NCBI RefSeq assembly: GCF_032854445.1
Contig: NC_088305.1
Coordinates: forward strand, 25,127,628-25,191,627
Direction: 5' to 3'
Source: Liolophura sinensis
Taxonomy: Eukaryota; Mollusca; Polyplacophora; Chitonida; Chitonidae
DNA: 64,000 bases
How positions within the stretch are numbered: the stretch's first letter is position 1; every line of letters begins with the position of its first letter. Below the pieces are notes generated by a model that had not been told where the DNA came from, did no database searches, and saw nothing but the letters and a program-made list of their open reading frames with translations. A program made the translations under genes and the position numbers. Below, one piece after another: positions 59,336 to 64,000 of the stretch.

Positions 59336-60697
59336 AATCTTCATTTACACGAGCCCCACTTCCTGGTGGGTAATGGACCATGAGTTCAAAAGTTTGAAAA
59401 GCTACTCATCAAAGACTATCGCACGCCTCTATGTAATATTAGAGGTAGGTCACTAGTTCCTTAAGCTCGACCTACAGAGATATATATACTTTTACAGGGC
59501 AGAAGATCTACAGGTCAGCAATAGCATCAAAACTTCTGCCTCCTAAAAGCATTGCTAAGTGTGGAAGATCGATATAATCTGAGTGGCATTCTTTAATTGC
59601 CAAAATATGATAAAACCTTGTCATTTCCACTTTCCACTGCCGCTAGGGGTTATGAGACCCAAGGACACATGCATGGTGTGATCTCTCGCTGGCGTATAGT
59701 CACGAATGTCGCTTCACTTTCAAAACCTCATGACGACATTTCCTCATTTGATCATATTCGTCTGATTCAACATCACACAAGAATTTTACTGAGACTTCCC
59801 ATGACTTTTATTTTTGAGCATTCTTTTCATATAGGGGTAAAGCAGAGTTACTTATATTTAAATTTACATTATATTTAACCGTGATGTTAACCCCATACTT
59901 TCTAGAAGCCAGGGTCCTTGATCTTTGCGCCATGTTGGCTTGCTACCCACTTTAGCCACAGGGGCTGCAGGTTTAAGACAGATGATGTTTTCGGTGAAGA
60001 GCGGTGGTTTAACGCTTCCTTCCACTCTTAAACCTCACCACCATCGTTTAACTGACAAATCCATTTGAACGGCGCTGAGTACGGTGCTGCACGTTATTAA
60101 AACAAATCTCTAGCTTCCCACATAGCATCGGTTTACAACAGCTAAATCATCACCCCCCTCGCCGCCCCCCCCCCCCCCCCACACTCCAACAAAGATAAAT
60201 CACCATGACGGTATAGAAACTAGAGAAATTTCCTCAATAGGTACACTTTTTAGCTTCTGGGGCTCTGACACATTCTATGCATTTGCATAGATCAATCGAC
60301 AACAACAAAAAAACATGACAAAGAAGAGAAATTACTTTCTTCTGCTGTTATACAGGCGATATTGCCACAAAAGATTTCGCATTTAGCTCATGGAAAAACC
60401 TGTTAGCTGATATATTTACGTAGCATGCAAAAGAGAATGATTGACGTGGTTTAAGATTCCTCTTCCGTGTTGAAGTCGCTGCTACAAGAGACGAGAACAC
60501 CCCCCCGTTTCAATCAGCTTTGACCTTGTTCGCTGTTTAAATTTAGGGGTGTACACGCTACACGGAACAGCTTGGGACTTAAATTCATCTCTGTTATGCA
60601 TCGTTCCTAGTAGAAGGAGTGGGCGATAGCTTAGGCAACTTACCGAAATTTTGTGCGTTTAAATTTACGAATACAGATTTTGTCGTCTATCGTAGAA
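59336..60697. other. Upstream region of the second gene
   Basis: No gene seen. A poly-C run lies at about 60,163-60,180. The bases before 60,698 presumably hold the 5' UTR and promoter of the plus-strand gene, but I recognise no TATA box or initiator with confidence. Confidence 0.45.
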
Positions 60698-60780
60698 ATG
60701 AGATTAACAATTTTACCTACGCTAACTGCTGTGCTGTTCGTCAGTTGCAATCTTGGCGATGTTCTAGCTTTGAGTGGGCC
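60698..60780 (+). CDS. First coding exon (signal peptide) of a second gene running off the right edge
   Basis: The ATG at 60,698 opens 27 codons with an early Arg, a hydrophobic core (ILPTLTAVLFVSC) and a DVLA cleavage-like end. It is followed immediately by a near-perfect donor, GTAAGTAT, in phase 2. The exon is 83 nt with phase 2, identical in both to exon 1 of the receptor gene on the other strand. No second exon could be supported before 64,000, so the product is unknown. It should be a secreted or membrane protein. Confidence 0.6.
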
Positions 60781-63052
60781 GTAAGTATATAGTTTATGAT
60801 TGTCTAATTTTCCGTTATATTTTTTCTACGCTGAAATAACTCCAAATTATCCCAAATTCTTTTGATCGAGTTAAAATCAACTCAACTGATCGTTCGCAGT
60901 TGGTGCCAGTCACTGATGCCCATACGACTTTGGTTTAAACCGGCATACGCCAACTGGGTTACAACTCCAGTTGATTCGCGTCGATATTTCGCATATACGA
61001 GCGCTTACGACCCGACGCAACGATCGGATTGAGTGTGGCCTTAAGCTCCCGTGAATGCCGAGGGGAGGGAAATTGTAAGGTACATATTTCTGCACGTATT
61101 CTTTATTTTTCCCATAAACCACCATCAGTTTTGTTTATCTTCTTTTTTACTCGCTAAAATTAGCGTTTATTACAAGTAGCTTTGATCGAGTTAAAATTTT
61201 ACTGAAATATAGTGTTCAGGTTTTCAGTAAGCGATAGGTATATATGCATGGGTACTTTATAGAGGCGACGGGCACTGTGCCGCCGCCATTTTGATAAAGT
61301 ATCCATGACTGTCAGAAAACTAAGCTTCAGTCAGCACGAGAACTTAAGAAACAACCAAACTTGACCCAACTCGACTGTCGACAGTGGAGTTCAGTTGAGT
61401 TAGGTTGGATCCAGTGTGCGCGGCGCTTTTACTTTCTTTGATATAGACTCAAAACTTGTATAAGTCTGTATTTGTCACATGTGAGAAAGTTCGTCAGTAA
61501 CTTAACGAAGAGCTGTAGTTTACTCTGGCAACTCTGGTTTTTTTCGACTCATGAAAGTGACCTATATCGTGTATGAGGTAACAATTCTTCAGTATCGAAG
61601 TAAGCATCACTTGATAGACCACTTAAAACATAGGCATAAATATAATTTTCATTCATTTTTTGTATATTTTTGAAGAGAGTTAAAAGCGTTCAACCGTTTG
61701 AATTCTAAGGTGAACCTCATGGACCATACTATCAGAGTTTAGGAATTCTTACGTCAGAGGAAGATTTTCCAACTCTACTCCCGACACTGAATGTCGGAAT
61801 AAGTCTTTCTGCCCAAGAGTAAAGCATTACTGAAATAATGTTCTCGAGACTCCTTCCTTCTGGTCCACATCAGGAAAAAAAGTGTGATGTGACGTCAGAG
61901 TTTCTAGATACCGTCGGTGTGGCTCATAAAGCCCACCATAGTATTCAAATATCTGAATGCCTTTCAACACCCTTCAAAAAAATTCTAAAGAAAGTAACGA
62001 AAGTATTGTTACGCATAGTTTTCAGTTGTCTGTATGATGAACCTTACTTCATAGTTTAGCTTTCTTTTACTTTAAACGAACAGACTATTGCGTGTGAAAA
62101 AATATACCACAAAAAGAAATGAAACTCTTTGCCAGTTACATGGCAAATAACCTGTGGGGTCTAACCCTTGAGGCTGGCTATAAATGCAAAGTTAGAGACT
62201 CGATTACTATTTTTCAAACGTTAAGGCCTTTCAAACAAGCAGGTAGACACCACAATTATCCCTGCTGAAGAACTGAGGTCTACACATATCAATTGTAAAC
62301 TAGGCTTTTCAGTCTCATCGCAGACTGCATGCCTCACAGATTCTCTAGGTCGTTATACATTCCGTGTGAATATGTATGTTTAAACATCGCATGTACAGGG
62401 CCATACGCTGTGGAAACGTGCCAAAAACGCAGACCACTATGGACAAAAGACCCTTTCAGCAGGACAAGTCCTAGGAAATCAAAGTCCGAGACTGTGAGAA
62501 CAGACACCTGTAGATCGCAGAGATAATCTCTGTATAGGTATATGTAACTAACACGCAAGCTCACATGATTTGACCAGACACACCAGGGTAATTTGTCCAC
62601 TTCCCCATATAATACAGCAATAACATCGTGTCAGTCTTAAGTCTAGGCGATCTACAAAGAGTCATCCATGGTCTTACTTCCCCGTCTTTTTGTATAATTT
62701 CAATTTTAACATTTTTTCTCTCCAGCAGACCAGGAATAATACGTACCTCCACTAACTTGTATAACAGTGAATAAAAACAGCTTTTAAGTTGTGAAATATC
62801 TGTAGCTAAAACGCACATTAAATAGTGAAGGCAACATGCACCCTGTGTATCAGAGTATCTCTCCCTCTCCATCACCCTTCTCCCTTCCCCACCCATCTCC
62901 CTTCCCCACCCCTCACGCATGTCCCTTCACCACCCCCCTCCCTTCCCAAACCCTCTCCCTTCCCCTACCTCTCTCTCTTTATATATCTCTCTCATTACAC
63001 CCAACACATAATCCTCAAAAAAAAAAATTCAGAAAAAAACTACCATCGTTTA

Positions 63053-63215
63053 GGCCGTGATGTCACATCCGGTCTAGCTTGTTGCTGCCTCCGGGAGCTC
63101 AGCAGTGAGACGTTAGAGAAAGGAAACTGGATCGCTGGCTCAGTGTATAATATATTATGTGACTGGGTGGGGTGTCATGTCTGGTGTTTCAGATTTAATA
63201 CTGATTTAAAAAAAA
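63053..63215 (+). repeat. SINE family B fragment
   Basis: The pieces 'gtcacatccggtctagcttg', 'ttgctgcctccgggagctca' and 'gtgactgggtggggtgtcat' keep the family order. The tail is missing. Confidence 0.7.
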
Positions 63216-63397
63216 TTTCCCTCTTTCCGAGTTAATTATAGCTAATAAACTAACAGTACAAGAAACACTTGAATTGGGTTTTATGTTTGGAAGAGATGGG
63301 GCAACACACCGCTCTGGATGGTGCGCGACTTCTGGGACACATAACGTGTTATGTAGGTATATTACGTATCATGATATCGATCGATCATCTTCATGTA

Positions 63398-63541
63398 AGT
63401 GGGGTCTGTCAGCCACGTGCGGTTGGTCGTGGGATTTCCCCCGAAGTCTACTCGGTTTCCTGCCACCATAACGCTGAACGTCGTCGTATAAATGAAATTT
63501 TCTTGAGTATGGCGTAAACCACCAATCAAATACATAAATAA
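63398..63541 (+). repeat. SINE family A, 3' half
   Basis: The sequence 'cggttggtcgtgggatttcc' to 'cttgagtatggcgtaaacca' with an (aaat)n end. Confidence 0.8.
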
Positions 63542-63792
63542 AAAATAAAACATGTACGTGGTCTTATAACAAAAGCGCATGGTGTCGCTGCCATTCCCTC
63601 CAGCAGACGCCACATTCAACCCCCCCACCCCCCACCCCTCACCCCCACCCCCTCAAATAGCCTCTAGGAATCACGTCAAACTTTCCTTTATCTTGTTAAG
63701 TATGGTACATATAGATTTAGACGACGTCCAATGATAGCGTGACCTGGGCGACATGTTTTGGCTGAGACTGGCATACTTCCGCATACCAGTGT

Positions 63793-63950
63793 TATTTATT
63801 TTATTTATTTGACTGGTGTTTTACGCCGTACTCAAGAATATTTCACTTATACGACGTCGGCCAGCATTGTGGTGGCTGGAAAACGGGCAGAGCCGGGGGG
63901 AAACCCACGACCATGCACAGGTTGTCGACAGACCTTGCCACATCCGCATA
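63793..63950 (-). repeat. SINE family A, 5' truncated
   Basis: Tail (ttta)n, 'gactggtgttttacgccgta', 'cttatacgacgtcggccagc', then break. Confidence 0.82.
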
Positions 63951-64000
63951 ACAGTGACTGTTATCGGCTGTTACCATGGTAACCTTTTGTGGTGATTGAC

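Larger units (their letters stand above)
60781..64000 (+). other. Probable first intron of the second gene
   Basis: This stretch contains no supported exon. It holds a pyrimidine-rich tract (ccttccccacccatctccc) near 62,865-62,970, a SINE-B fragment at 63,053-63,215, two SINE-A fragments and a C-rich run at 63,615-63,655. Confidence 0.45.

Noticed and set aside
62825..63235. 136-codon Pro/Ser/His-rich ORF
   Set aside because: Read through a pyrimidine-rich low-complexity tract and a SINE-B fragment; no splice support.

Overview
This is a metazoan nuclear genome window, most likely from a marine mollusc (possibly a bivalve) or another lophotrochozoan. The grounds are spliced genes with GT-AG introns and long repeat-filled introns, and two abundant tRNA-derived SINE families. 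One has a tail reading roughly 'ttacgccgtactcaagaat'; the other has a tail reading 'tttaacgtcgtacttagca'. Both look like families I associate with mollusc genomes. Species cannot be named from sequence alone.

Positions 1 to about 33,733 (minus strand) hold one large gene, read here from 19 exons plus one unresolved spot. It encodes a single-pass receptor: signal peptide, EMI-like cysteine domain, two EGF repeats, several beta-sandwich (FN3-like) modules, a clear FN3 domain, a transmembrane helix, a basic juxtamembrane segment with a YxxM motif, and a receptor-tyrosine-kinase-type kinase domain. The 3' end lies off the left edge. The kinase domain keeps the fold-defining motifs (beta3 lysine, HxN-type helix C/beta4 segment, AARN, APE, SDIWSYG). 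It has lost both catalytic aspartates (HRD is HRK, DFG is GFG), has an altered glycine loop, and has no tyrosine in the activation loop. It should be a receptor pseudokinase. Its introns carry many minisatellites, SINEs, a MITE relative and a dead Tc1-like transposon. Two minisatellites are made of copies of the gene's own exon-end plus splice-donor sequence.

Positions 34 to 60 kb are intergenic and rich in mobile DNA. They hold a SINE-derived minisatellite; an unrecognised 119-codon ORF; a decayed 5.1-kb Gypsy-type LTR retrotransposon with 167-bp LTRs and a perfect 5-bp target duplication; and a 2.1-kb segment present twice (45.2-47.3 and 54.0-56.0 kb). Between the two copies sit a Mutator-like (MULE-type) transposase bounded by 450-bp direct repeats, with a convergent broken HNH/His-Me-finger endonuclease-like ORF, and a broken remnant of a Polinton/adinto-like endogenous DNA virus.

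At 60,698 on the plus strand an ATG opens a second signal-peptide exon. It is 83 nt long and ends in phase 2, exactly like exon 1 of the receptor gene, and its gene runs off the right edge. The two genes are divergent, about 27 kb apart, and could be paralogues, but no further exon of the second gene was found here.
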